This document shows positions 34,978 through 43,609 of a stretch of 64,000 nt of DNA, in pieces (the first letter of the stretch is position 1; the number at the start of each line of letters is the position of its first letter). The DNA comes from Agrobacterium tumefaciens (GTDB lineage Bacteria > Pseudomonadota > Alphaproteobacteria > Rhizobiales > Rhizobiaceae): contig CP048470.1 of the NCBI GenBank assembly GCA_025559845.1, forward strand, positions 747,501 to 811,500, given 5' to 3'. A model generated the notes under the pieces. It saw nothing but the letters and a program-made list of their open reading frames with translations, was not told the origin of the DNA and ran no database searches. A program made the translations under genes and the position numbers.

Positions 34978-36450
34978 GTGGCGCACCTTATGTCCTTGCC
35001 CACGGCAAATCAGCAGAAAGACAAAACGACGACTGCTGAGCAAGAGCCAGTTGTATCGGTCAGACACCTTAAACAGTTGGTCGCAGCGTTGTTGATCGGT
35101 TTTGCCTCCGTGCTGATCTTTTTGGCAATTGACGGCCTGACCATGTCGATGCGGACAACGCTCTTCATCTTCTTCTCTGCGATTATCGGTTGGACGGTGC
35201 TCGAACTGCCTGAAACTTCGGTTGCGCTAGCGGGCGCAGTCGCGCTTGCCGTAGTTGGCGCTATACCGGAAAATCTGGTTTACCGTTCGTTGGGCAATGA
35301 CATCATCTGGCTGTTGTTGTCGGCCTTCGTGATCGCCGCAGTTCTAAGGCATGTCGGCCTGATCGAACAGGTGACTGACCGACTGATGCCGAAGATGCGC
35401 AGCATTCGCTCAATGTTCTGGACGTTAACGCTGCTTACGTTCGCAACCGCCTTCGTCATCCCCTCCACATCAGCGCGGGCCGCGATCTTGATGCCGGTCT
35501 ATCTCGGCCTCTCATCGGCAATCGGCAATACGAGGGTTTCGCGCGCGCTCGGCCTGCTTTTTCCAACCGTCATACTTCTCTCCGCCGGCGCTTCGCTGAT
35601 TGGCGCCGGAGCGCATCTTGTTGCCTCCGGCTTTTTGTTACGCTTCAACGGCACGCAACCGGATTTCATCGGCTGGCTGGTGCTGGCCGGTCCTTTTTCG
35701 CTGATAACCTGCCTTATCGCCTGCGCCATATTGCTTCATGTGTTCATGAGCAAGGAGGAACGCGACATGGCTCCTGACGCCAGCCTTTCACCAGGCCGCC
35801 CTACCGCCCTGTCGCGTCGGCAGGTCGCGGTAGCCGCCACGGTCGGCGGCACGGTACTGATGTTCTCCACTCAGTCCTTTCACGGTATTGACATATCCTT
35901 GGTCGCAGTCGTGGCAGCCCTTGTCCTTTGTACGCCAAATATCTCCGGCATGACGCTGAAGGCCGCGCTAAAAAATGTTGAGTGGAATCTGCTTCTGTTC
36001 ATGGCGGGCACGCTGGTCATCGGCGAAGCACTAATTGAAACGGGCACGGCCCAGATGCTAACCGATCGGCTGGTGAGCGTTTTTCGCCAGAGCATGATTA
36101 CGGCGCCCGTCATCATCATCTCGTTTGCAGTGATCATCGCGACCTTTTCTCATCTGGTAATCACCTCGCGGACGGCGCGGGCGACGGTGCTCATCCCAGC
36201 CTTCGCGTTGCCGCTCTCGGCTTTTGGCGTGGATCCGGCTGTTCTTGTGATGCTTGTGACGCTGGCAAGCGGCTTTTGCCAGATGACCATGGTATCGGCT
36301 AAACCGGTCGTGCTGTTCGGTGGGCAGGAACCTGCTGCCTTTACCCAAGCCGATCTGCGCAAGCTCGGTTATTTGCTCGTCCCGCCTTTCATGTTTCTGC
36401 TTATTCTCGTGGCAACCGTGCTGTGGCCGTTGCAGGGATTTTCCAGATAA
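34978..36450 (+). CDS. SLC13/DASS-type anion transporter
   Basis: The start is taken at GTG 34978, with AAAGGAGG (34963-34970) 7 nt before it; GTG 34975 and ATG 34990 are alternatives, and the open frame back to 34768 lacks any signal. 490 residues, highly hydrophobic, with about 11-12 membrane helices. The two repeated substrate-binding hairpins of the family appear as TAFVIPSTSARAAILMPVY and SHLVITSRTARATVLIPAF. Family members import dicarboxylates, sulfate or related anions. Position next to glycerate kinase suggests a hydroxy-carboxylate such as tartrate or glycerate (inference). Confidence 0.88.
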   Translation: MAHLMSLPTANQQKDKTTTAEQEPVVSVRHLKQLVAALLIGFASVLIFLAIDGLTMSMRTTLFIFFSAIIGWTVLELPETSVALAGAVALAVVGAIPENLVYRSLGNDIIWLLLSAFVIAAVLRHVGLIEQVTDRLMPKMRSIRSMFWTLTLLTFATAFVIPSTSARAAILMPVYLGLSSAIGNTRVSRALGLLFPTVILLSAGASLIGAGAHLVASGFLLRFNGTQPDFIGWLVLAGPFSLITCLIACAILLHVFMSKEERDMAPDASLSPGRPTALSRRQVAVAATVGGTVLMFSTQSFHGIDISLVAVVAALVLCTPNISGMTLKAALKNVEWNLLLFMAGTLVIGEALIETGTAQMLTDRLVSVFRQSMITAPVIIISFAVIIATFSHLVITSRTARATVLIPAFALPLSAFGVDPAVLVMLVTLASGFCQMTMVSAKPVVLFGGQEPAAFTQADLRKLGYLLVPPFMFLLILVATVLWPLQGFSR

Positions 36451-36483
36451 CACTGAGCAAAAACAATAATCTAGAAGCCTCAA

Positions 36484-36509
36484 GAGCCGCTCAATGCGGC
36501 TCATTTTTA
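36484..36509 (+). terminator. Terminator of the SLC13 transporter gene
   Basis: GAGCCGC (36484-36490) pairs with GCGGCTC (36496-36502), loop TCAAT, followed by ATTTTTAT. It lies between the transporter and glycerate kinase genes, so the two are not simply one transcript. Confidence 0.85.
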
Positions 36510-36600
36510 TTTAGCCGAATAAATTTATTTCGTGCCGGAATAAGTGTCGAACCATCACGTTTTCCTCATGTCACTTATTTGTCATGAAAGGATAATGCCC

Positions 36601-37776
36601 ATGCCCTTCCGCGTCGTCGTTGCCCCCTCTGGTTTCAAGGAAAGTCTTTCGGCCGAACAGGCCGCCGACTGCATCGAAAAAGGCGTTCTGCGCGCGTTTC
36701 CCGGCTCCGTCGTCACCAAGGTTCCGATGGCCGATGGTGGTGAGGGATTTACCCGGGCGCTGGTGAACGCCACCGATGGCACGATCCATCCGGTTACCGT
36801 CACCGGGCCGGTTGGACAGCCGGTACAGGCCTTTGTCGGGTTTCTGGGATGTTCTTCAGAACCGACCGCCGTTATCGAAATGGCCGCCGCTGCCGGCCTC
36901 AGCCTCGTCCCGCGCGGTCGTCGCAATCCCTGCCTGACCACGAGTTACGGTGTCGGTGAACTGGTACGGGCCGCACTTGATCGCGGCGCAAAGCGGATAT
37001 TGCTCGGCTGCGGCGACAGCGGCATTAACGATGGTGGAGCCGGCATGGCGCAGGCGCTGGGTATCCGGCTTCTAGACTCCGACGGCAACGAGCTCGACCG
37101 AGGCGGTGCGGCGCTCACGCAGTTAAACCGCATAGACATTAAAAATCGTGACCCTCGCCTTGCGCGGGTTCGTATCGATGCCGCCGTCAATTGGCACAAC
37201 CAGCTACTCGGTGAGCGAGGTGTGGCCCGTGTTTTCGGACCGCAGAAAGGCGCAACACCCGAACAGGTCGAGCGATTGGCCGCAGCTATGGAGACTTATG
37301 CAGCCCACATTCAAAACGCCACTGGCGTAGATGTCGGCTCCGCATCAGGTGCCGGCGCCTCAGGTGGTCTGGGTGCCGCCGTTCTCGGTCTGCTCTGCGG
37401 CGCACTTCATCCCCGCTACGAGATCGTCATGCAGTATCTCGAGGTCGATGACTACATTCACAACGCCGACCTAGTGATCACGGCGGAAGGCAGCCTCGAT
37501 GGCCAGACGCCCTTTGGCAAGGTTCCGGCCGAAATCGCACGACGCGCCAAGGCAGCCGGTGTTCCAGTGGTGGCGCTTGCAGGCACGATCGGAAAGGGCG
37601 TGCGGCTCAATCTCGATTGCGGCATAGATGCCTTCGCCTCGATCCTAACGCGTCCCTGCTCCCTGGAAGATGCAATCTCGTCCGCACCAAAGCTTCTGTC
37701 CCGCGCGGCAGAAGACATGATGAGGATGATTATGATCGGCGCGACACTGCGACTGTCTTTTTCCACGGTAAGGTAG
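36601..37776 (+). CDS. Glycerate kinase (GK1 family)
   Basis: The start ATG 36601 is preferred because AAAGGA (36587-36592) sits 8 nt upstream; ATG 36595 is too close. 391 residues. N-terminal VVVAPSGFKESLSAEQAADC and PMADGGEGF are family signatures, followed by GCGDSGINDGGAGMAQALG and the C-terminal ITAEGSLDGQTPFGKVPAEI. The enzyme phosphorylates D-glycerate to 2-phosphoglycerate, a step in tartrate, glycolate, glucarate or serine breakdown. No tartronate semialdehyde reductase is adjacent, although a member of that superfamily lies at 2183. Confidence 0.94.
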   Translation: MPFRVVVAPSGFKESLSAEQAADCIEKGVLRAFPGSVVTKVPMADGGEGFTRALVNATDGTIHPVTVTGPVGQPVQAFVGFLGCSSEPTAVIEMAAAAGLSLVPRGRRNPCLTTSYGVGELVRAALDRGAKRILLGCGDSGINDGGAGMAQALGIRLLDSDGNELDRGGAALTQLNRIDIKNRDPRLARVRIDAAVNWHNQLLGERGVARVFGPQKGATPEQVERLAAAMETYAAHIQNATGVDVGSASGAGASGGLGAAVLGLLCGALHPRYEIVMQYLEVDDYIHNADLVITAEGSLDGQTPFGKVPAEIARRAKAAGVPVVALAGTIGKGVRLNLDCGIDAFASILTRPCSLEDAISSAPKLLSRAAEDMMRMIMIGATLRLSFSTVR

Positions 37777-37850
37777 AATTTGGAAAAATTCAGTCATTTC
37801 AGATTGATCGCCCACGCTGAATTTGGCCATTTGGAACGGAACTTTCCCAG

Positions 37851-37965
37851 GCCGGGCCAACATTACATGTTGGCGTATACAGGCCCTTCGCCGGGCATTC
37901 CCGCTGACGGCGGTCCGTGCGGGCCGGGCCAACATTACATGTTGGCGTAAACCGGCCCTTCGCCG
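37851..37965. repeat. 43-bp direct duplication of the ETF-QO gene end
   Basis: The segment at 37851-37893 repeats at 37923-37965 with 41 of 43 positions identical, offset by 72 bp. The right copy contains the real stop and last codons of the ETF-ubiquinone oxidoreductase gene (GEGPVYANM then stop). The left copy encodes the same nine residues and stop but lies outside the gene. Each copy also contains the small palindrome CCAACAT-TAC-ATGTTGG. Confidence 0.88.
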
Positions 37966-39620
37966 CCTTGTGGCGGAACCCAGTTGATGTTCTGGTTGGG
38001 GTCCTTGATGTCACACGTCTTACAGTGCACGCAGTTCTGCGCATTGATGACGTAGGTTTCCTGGCCGTCCTTCTCCACCCATTCGTAAACGCCAGCCGGG
38101 CAATAACGCGTCGATGGTCCGGCATAAACATCGTGCTCGGATGATTTCTGCAGCGCCATGTCCTTCACCTGAAGATGCACCGGCTGGTCTTCTTCATGGT
38201 TGGTCGAGGACAGGAACACCGATGACAGGCGGTCGAAGGTCAAAACGCCATCCGGCTTCGGATAGGCGATCGGTTTGTGCTTCGAAGCTGGTTCGAGACT
38301 TTCCGCATCCGTCTTGCCGTGTTTCAGCGTGCCGAACACCGAAAAACCGAACAGCTGGTTCGTCCACATGTCGAGGCCGCCAAGCGCCACGCCGACAGCC
38401 GTGCCGAACTTCGACCACAGCGGCTTGACGTTGCGGACCATCCTCAGGTCCTTGCCGATATCGCCCTGACGCCATTCGTTCTCGATCTCGACGACCTCGT
38501 CATGGGCGCGACCGCCTGCAATTGCCGCGGCAATCTTGTCGGCCGCCAGCATGCCCGACAGCACCGCATTGTGGCTGCCCTTGATGCGCGGCACGTTGAC
38601 GAAACCGGCCGAACAGCCGATCAGCGCACCGCCCGGGAAGGTCAGCTTCGGAACCGACTGATAACCGCCTTCGGTGATGGCGCGGGCGCCATAGGACAGA
38701 CGCTTACCACCCTCGAACGTGTCGCGGATCGCCGGATGTGTCTTGAAGCGCTGGAATTCCTCGAACGGATAAAGATAGGGGTTCTTGTAATTGAGGTGCA
38801 CCACCAAACCGACGGCGACCAGATTGTCTTCCAGGTGATAGAGGAACGAACCGCCGCCGGTCTTCATGCCAAGCGGCCAGCCGAACGAGTGCTGCACCAG
38901 ACCCTGTTTGTGGTTCTCAGGCTTGACCTGCCACAGCTCCTTGATGCCGATACCGAACTTTTGCGGTTCCCGATCCCGGGACAGGTCGAACCTGGCGATC
39001 AGCTGCTTGGCGAGCGAACCGCGCACACCTTCCCCGATCAGCACATATTTGCCGTGCAGTTCCATGCCGCGGGTGAAGTTCGGGCCGGGTTCGCCGTTGC
39101 GCTCGATGCCCATATCGCCCGTGGCAACGCCGATGACGGCACCTTCGTCATTGTAAAGCACTTCGGTGGCGGCAAAGCCCGGATAGATCTCGACGCCGAG
39201 CGCTTCCGCCTTTTCCGCCAGCCAGCGACAGACCAGCCCAAGCGAGACGATGTAGTTGCCGTGATTGTTCATCAATGGTGGCATGGCGAAGTTTGGCAGG
39301 CGGATCGATCCGGCCGGGCCGAGCAACAGGAACTGGTCGTCCTTGACCTCGGTCTTGAAGGGATGCCCCTCCTCCTCGCGCCAGCCCGGCAGCAGCCTGT
39401 CGATACCGATCGGATCGACAACCGCACCCGAGAGGATGTGTGCGCCGACCTCGCCACCCTTTTCCAGAACAACCACAGACAAATCCGGATCGATCTGTTT
39501 CAGACGGATCGCCGCAGAAAGGCCAGCGGGACCTGCACCAACAATCACGACATCGAATTCCATCGATTCCCGTTCAGGGAGTTCTGGCAAAGGGATTTGC
39601 ATGTTTTTCATCTCGTTCAT
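37935..39620 (-). CDS. Electron transfer flavoprotein-ubiquinone oxidoreductase
   Basis: 561 residues. FAD-binding VVIVGAGPAGLSAAIRLKQI begins at about residue 25, the quinone/FAD segment includes GALIGCSAGFVNVPRIKGSH, and the 4Fe-4S cluster ligands are a Cys in RYCPAGVYEW and three in CVHCKTC near the C-terminus. It is a monotopic inner-membrane enzyme that passes electrons from reduced ETF to ubiquinone. The N-terminal 20 residues (MNEMKNMQIPLPELPERESM) are unlike the usual short start and no clear ribosome site is seen, so ATG at residue 4 or 7 is possible. It starts 21 bp after the FMN oxidase stop codon, as the last gene of the run. Confidence 0.95.
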   Translation of the reverse strand: MNEMKNMQIPLPELPERESMEFDVVIVGAGPAGLSAAIRLKQIDPDLSVVVLEKGGEVGAHILSGAVVDPIGIDRLLPGWREEEGHPFKTEVKDDQFLLLGPAGSIRLPNFAMPPLMNNHGNYIVSLGLVCRWLAEKAEALGVEIYPGFAATEVLYNDEGAVIGVATGDMGIERNGEPGPNFTRGMELHGKYVLIGEGVRGSLAKQLIARFDLSRDREPQKFGIGIKELWQVKPENHKQGLVQHSFGWPLGMKTGGGSFLYHLEDNLVAVGLVVHLNYKNPYLYPFEEFQRFKTHPAIRDTFEGGKRLSYGARAITEGGYQSVPKLTFPGGALIGCSAGFVNVPRIKGSHNAVLSGMLAADKIAAAIAGGRAHDEVVEIENEWRQGDIGKDLRMVRNVKPLWSKFGTAVGVALGGLDMWTNQLFGFSVFGTLKHGKTDAESLEPASKHKPIAYPKPDGVLTFDRLSSVFLSSTNHEEDQPVHLQVKDMALQKSSEHDVYAGPSTRYCPAGVYEWVEKDGQETYVINAQNCVHCKTCDIKDPNQNINWVPPQGGEGPVYANM

Positions 39621-39641
39621 GGTGTGGGGCGAAAACGCGTT

Positions 39642-40814
39642 TCAATGGTGCCCATGGCTAAAGCGTTCGGTGCTCAGGATCGCAGAAGCGCAATCGGCCG
39701 GACGTTCAAGCCCAAGCATACAAAGCGTCAGATCCATTTCATCGCGCAATATCGACAGCAGCCGGTCAGCACCAGCTTCGCCATCGGCGGCAAGCCCCCA
39801 AAGCGGGAGCCGTCCGACCATCACCGCTTTCGCTCCAAGACCTATATATTTCAGCACGTCACTGCCGCGCATGACACCGCTATCAGCCAGAACTTCCATG
39901 TCCTGCCCCACGGCCTCGACAATGCGCGGCAAAATCGTTGCCGGTGGTGGCGCGACATCCAGGTTGCGGGCACCGTGGGAGGAGACAACGATAGCATCTG
40001 CTTCCATTTCTCTCGCCTTCCTGGCATCAGCGGCACTCAGGACACCTTTGATGACGATCTTGCCTTGCCACCAGGATCTGATCTGCCGAACGTCTTCCCA
40101 GTTCAAAAGATTTTCCAACCGGACCGCTTCAGCAATCGATGGGCGCGTCACAGCGCCCCGAAACTCCTGCGGATAGTGACCATAGCTCGGCATCCCGGTT
40201 GTCGTGAGATAGCGCATCAAAACGCCAAAAAACCAGCGCGGGTGCATCGCGACATCGATGACCGAGCGCGGGGAGTACTCAAACGGGATAGAAAAACCGT
40301 TTCGACGATTGTACTCCCGTTTCGGACTGGCCGGCGTATCGGCAGTGATGACGAGATTTCTGACGCCGGCAGCCGCAACGCGTTCGAGGAGGGCCTTCGA
40401 AAGACGTCTGTCTTTCCACATGTAGAGCTGAAACCAGATGTCAGCTCCGGGAGCACCTGCCGCGACCTCTTCAACCGTTGTCACGGATTGCGTCGAAACA
40501 CAGACAGGAATGCCCAGTCGGCTAGCGGCACGGGCAATCTTCGCCTCTCCTTGGTGTGAAACCAGTCCTGCAAGCGCGGTCGGAGCAACGATCAGAGGTA
40601 TCGCCTGCTCGCGGCCCAATATCTCGGTTCGCAGGTCGCGCTCCCGATGTCCGGTCAACACGCTTGGTACCATTTCAATCGCATCGAGGCTTTCTCGCAA
40701 CCTGGCGAGTGCCCGCTCATCCTCGGCACCCCGATCAATGTACTCGAACAGCGACTTTGGAAGTCTCCGTTTTGCAGCCTGTCTGAAGTCACGGGCATTC
40801 AAATGCTGAGGCAT
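39642..40814 (-). CDS. FMN-dependent alpha-hydroxyacid oxidase/dehydrogenase (LldD/glycolate oxidase family)
   Basis: 390 residues. Family landmarks are FRQAAKRRLPKSLFEYIDRG at the N-terminus, IAPTALAGLVSHQGE, LVITADTPASPKREY, KGVLSAADARKA with the catalytic lysine, and VVSSHGARNLDVAPPPATIL containing the active-site histidine and arginine (the usual SNHGGRQLDG is SSHGARNLDV here, so the substrate pocket may differ). It oxidises an (S)-2-hydroxyacid such as L-lactate, glycolate or mandelate. It lies between the ProC-like gene (53 bp) and ETF-QO (21 bp). Confidence 0.92.
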   Translation of the reverse strand: MPQHLNARDFRQAAKRRLPKSLFEYIDRGAEDERALARLRESLDAIEMVPSVLTGHRERDLRTEILGREQAIPLIVAPTALAGLVSHQGEAKIARAASRLGIPVCVSTQSVTTVEEVAAGAPGADIWFQLYMWKDRRLSKALLERVAAAGVRNLVITADTPASPKREYNRRNGFSIPFEYSPRSVIDVAMHPRWFFGVLMRYLTTTGMPSYGHYPQEFRGAVTRPSIAEAVRLENLLNWEDVRQIRSWWQGKIVIKGVLSAADARKAREMEADAIVVSSHGARNLDVAPPPATILPRIVEAVGQDMEVLADSGVMRGSDVLKYIGLGAKAVMVGRLPLWGLAADGEAGADRLLSILRDEMDLTLCMLGLERPADCASAILSTERFSHGHH

Positions 40815-40867
40815 TGTGTTTCCAACCTGCGCGATGAGCGGTAGCCAAAAGATCGAAAAGTGCCAGA

Positions 40868-41689
40868 TCAGTTCGTTTTGGAGAGTTCGATTGCCCTGTC
40901 ATGCGCAGCTTTGGCAGCCTCGCCTATCAATGACATGAGTGCACCCTCGCCCATCAAAATGTCGAGCGCGGCCGCCGTCGTTCCGTTGGGGCTTGTCACC
41001 TCACGCCGCAAGACATCAGGCCCGTCATTCCGGCTTGATGCCATTGCAGCAGCACCATGAACCGTTTGCCGTGCCAGCAACAGTGCCTGATCAGCATCGA
41101 GACCGACGGCCTCCCCCGCTTTCGCCAGGCACTCTATGAAGTAAAAGATGTAAGCCGGGCCAGAGCCGGATATGGCTGTCGCCGCATCCACCTGTTCTTC
41201 CGATGAGACCGCCAGCACCTTTCCCATTCCAGAAAGCAGGCCTTGTACCAGCTGTGCCTGATCTTCATCGACGCCGTCATTCGCAAACGTCACAGTCATT
41301 CCGTGGCCGATCGAAGCCGGTGTATTCGGCATGGCACGGATAACAGCACAATCGCCGAGGCTGGCCTCAAGCGTGCGGACGCCAACACCTGCAGCAATGC
41401 TCACAAACACGGACGAGCCAACAAATCGCCGATAAGCCGGCAGCACCGCCGTCATGACCTGCGGTTTGACAGCGAGAAAAATCACGTCAGGCTTGAGAGA
41501 AGCTTCAAGTGCGTCGGCGCTTTCGTAAACGCATGCACCAGTCTCTGCGGCACGCTTACGCAAGGGCTCCACCGGCTCCACCACGTGAACGCAGTCAGGC
41601 GTCATGCCATCCCTTGCAAGCCAGCCCTTCAACATTGCGTAACCCATGTTGCCGCAACCGGCGAGAACAATATTGATCGGATTGGCCAA
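40868..41689 (-). CDS. Pyrroline-5-carboxylate reductase family protein (ProC-like)
   Basis: TTG 41689 is chosen as start because AAGGAAA lies 6 nt upstream and it places INIVLAGCGNMGYAMLKGWL at residue 5, the normal position of the NADP motif; the frame continues upstream to 41818 without family similarity. 273 residues, as in ProC. The C-terminal signature ISGSGPAYIFYFIECLAKAG and the following helix QTVHGAAAM are intact. The family reduces P5C to proline, but some members reduce other cyclic imines. Placement inside a catabolic operon suggests such an alternative substrate. Confidence 0.9.
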   Translation of the reverse strand: MANPINIVLAGCGNMGYAMLKGWLARDGMTPDCVHVVEPVEPLRKRAAETGACVYESADALEASLKPDVIFLAVKPQVMTAVLPAYRRFVGSSVFVSIAAGVGVRTLEASLGDCAVIRAMPNTPASIGHGMTVTFANDGVDEDQAQLVQGLLSGMGKVLAVSSEEQVDAATAISGSGPAYIFYFIECLAKAGEAVGLDADQALLLARQTVHGAAAMASSRNDGPDVLRREVTSPNGTTAAALDILMGEGALMSLIGEAAKAAHDRAIELSKTN

Positions 41690-41721
41690 GACGATTTTCC
41701 TTACTGAACCCCAGATCGCAT

Positions 41722-42555
41722 TCAGCGCTGGTAGTGAACAAATTTTGCCATTGAGCTCGACGTCGCGGCGACCTGAACGTGGTGAGCAAGCTCTGCCTCT
41801 ACCTTCTCGACAGTCCATCGCGTGGTCGGAGCAGCAATATTGAGTGCGGCGACTGCACGTCCATGCTCGTCGGTGATCGCGGCTGCGATCGAGATGTCAC
41901 CCATCACCGTTTCATTGGCGACGACGGCATAGCCTTTCTCGGAGGCTTCCTGGATGCGCTCCCTGAGCTTTGCCTTGTCGGTCATCGTATAGGGTGTCAA
42001 AGGCCGAAAGTCCGTCTTTGCGAAAACCTCGTCGATCTCTTCGGGGGAGCGTCTCGACAGGATTGCCGTTCCGGATGCTGTAAAGAGCGCTGGCAACCGG
42101 CTCCCCACCATAATGTCGACATTGACCAGATGCTGGCCGGGAAACCGCCCGACATAGACAATCTCATGACCGTCCAGTTCCTGCAGGTTCGTCGTTTCTC
42201 CGACCGAACGGCTGATCTCCAGCAGATAGGGTGCCGCCTTGTCGAGGACCTCGTGGGCATGAAGATAGTTGTAGGCAAACTGCAAGACCTTGGACGTTAG
42301 CGCGTAGTTGCGTGTCTTGTGGACACGTCTGATGTAACCAAGGGTTTCAAGCGTGTAGACCAGCCGCTGCGCGGCACTGCGATCAAGACCGGCTGCCTTT
42401 GCTATGTCGGAAAGCGGCATCTGCTTATGTGGCCCATCAAAGGCGTGCAGCACCTGGAACGCCTTTTCGGTGGAGCCGACAAACAGCGATGACGCCTTCG
42501 GATCGGTCGGCAGGGCAGCATCTGACTCGATTGATTCCACCGGTTTTCTAGGCAT
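41722..42555 (-). CDS. IclR family transcriptional regulator
   Basis: The start is ATG 42555 with AAGGAATATCTC upstream; ATG 42576 would add seven residues. 277 residues. Winged helix at about residues 28-85 (DIAKAAGLDRSAAQRLVYTL), effector domain from about 100 with GRFPGQHLVNVDIMVGSRLP and GYAVVANETVMGDISIAA. It lies 32 bp from the ProC-like gene and 98 bp from the DapA-like gene, all in one direction, and is presumably the pathway regulator. Confidence 0.93.
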   Translation of the reverse strand: MPRKPVESIESDAALPTDPKASSLFVGSTEKAFQVLHAFDGPHKQMPLSDIAKAAGLDRSAAQRLVYTLETLGYIRRVHKTRNYALTSKVLQFAYNYLHAHEVLDKAAPYLLEISRSVGETTNLQELDGHEIVYVGRFPGQHLVNVDIMVGSRLPALFTASGTAILSRRSPEEIDEVFAKTDFRPLTPYTMTDKAKLRERIQEASEKGYAVVANETVMGDISIAAAITDEHGRAVAALNIAAPTTRWTVEKVEAELAHHVQVAATSSSMAKFVHYQR

Positions 42556-42653
42556 GAGATATTCCTTGCCGACCATTTGATCGCAGTCGATTTCCGCGAA
42601 ACGTTAAAGAGGAGCCCGCCATCGCGAGCACCATCTTTATCGACCGCACAGGG

Positions 42654-43574
42654 TTATGATGCAAGCTTGGCCTCTGCCGCTTCATACTTTTCAAGAAGCC
42701 TGCTGCACTCCTTGCGCAGCGCGGCCTGTAGCTCGGTCTTCGGCTGGCGCAGCGGCGCCAGCATGCTCGGCGCGTTGACCCCGATAAGATCCATGACCGA
42801 TTTCATCGGACCAGGATTGGTCTCGGCAAACGCCAGATTCATGAACGGAATGAGATCCTGGTGCAAAGCCAGCGCTTCGGCTGTCTTGCCGCTCACCGCG
42901 AGGTCGAACATCCGGCGCCACACCTTCGGAACAAGGTTGGCCGTGACGACGATGCCACCCTTGGCGCCTGCGGCTACATGCAACGGGAAAAGGGAATCTT
43001 CACCGCTGAGCATCGTGAAATCAGGAGAAAGCCCCGCCATGACACGCAGGTAGTGATACATGTCCGTGTTGCAGGCCTTCATACCAATGATTTTCTCGTG
43101 GCCGGACAACTCGTGCAGAATCTCAGGATCGATCGCAATGCGGGTACGATAGGGGATTTCATAGATCAGGATCGGAACGGGAGACTGGTCTGCATAGCGC
43201 AGAAAGTAGTCGCGAATGCCGGCCTGTGTCGGGTTGGTGTAATAGGGCGTGATCACCAGAAGCGCGTCTGCGCCGGCTGCAGCGAATTCACGTGCGCTAT
43301 CCATCGCATCGTGGAAACCGGGGTCGAGAACACCCGGAATAACCGGAGACTTGCCACCAAATGCCTTCGCAGACATTTCCACGAAACGGATGCGTTCGCG
43401 GCGCGACAAGGCGCCATACTCGCCCGTACCGCCCAGCGGAACCACACCATCGACGCCCTGCTTCTGCAACCAGGCGAAAAGGGCTTCAGCGGCAGCCGTA
43501 TCGATGGTGTCGTCAGCTTTCACGGGCGTCACAAGAGCCGGAAGGATACCGTGCAACTTGGTGGAATCGAGCAT
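42654..43574 (-). CDS. DapA/N-acetylneuraminate lyase family enzyme
   Basis: ATG 43574 is chosen because AAGGA is 7 nt upstream; ATG 43589 overlaps that site. 306 residues. Class I aldolase landmarks: VVPLGGTGEYGALSRRER with the family Thr, the general-acid Tyr in LIYEIPYRTRI, and the Schiff-base Lys in IIGMKACNTDMYHY. The family includes dihydrodipicolinate synthase, keto-deoxy-sugar-acid aldolases/dehydratases and the deaminase of hydroxyproline breakdown. Catabolic context argues against lysine synthesis. The exact reaction is unknown. Confidence 0.92.
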   Translation of the reverse strand: MLDSTKLHGILPALVTPVKADDTIDTAAAEALFAWLQKQGVDGVVPLGGTGEYGALSRRERIRFVEMSAKAFGGKSPVIPGVLDPGFHDAMDSAREFAAAGADALLVITPYYTNPTQAGIRDYFLRYADQSPVPILIYEIPYRTRIAIDPEILHELSGHEKIIGMKACNTDMYHYLRVMAGLSPDFTMLSGEDSLFPLHVAAGAKGGIVVTANLVPKVWRRMFDLAVSGKTAEALALHQDLIPFMNLAFAETNPGPMKSVMDLIGVNAPSMLAPLRQPKTELQAALRKECSRLLEKYEAAEAKLAS

Positions 43575-43609
43575 TTTATTGTCCTTCATTTAAGTATCGT
43601 GGGGCGTGA

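Noticed and set aside
38277..40559. A 760-codon plus-strand open frame opposite the ETF-QO and FMN oxidase genes
   Set aside because: It is antisense to two strongly conserved enzymes, is rich in Arg/His/Asp as antisense frames of GC-rich genes are, and shows no domain or ribosome site.
40868..41689. Naming the ProC-like gene as housekeeping proC
   Set aside because: The family fits, but the operon context suggests a different imine substrate.
42654..43574. Naming the DapA-family gene as housekeeping dapA
   Set aside because: It lies in a catabolic operon with importer and oxidases; the family covers many lyases, so no symbol is given.
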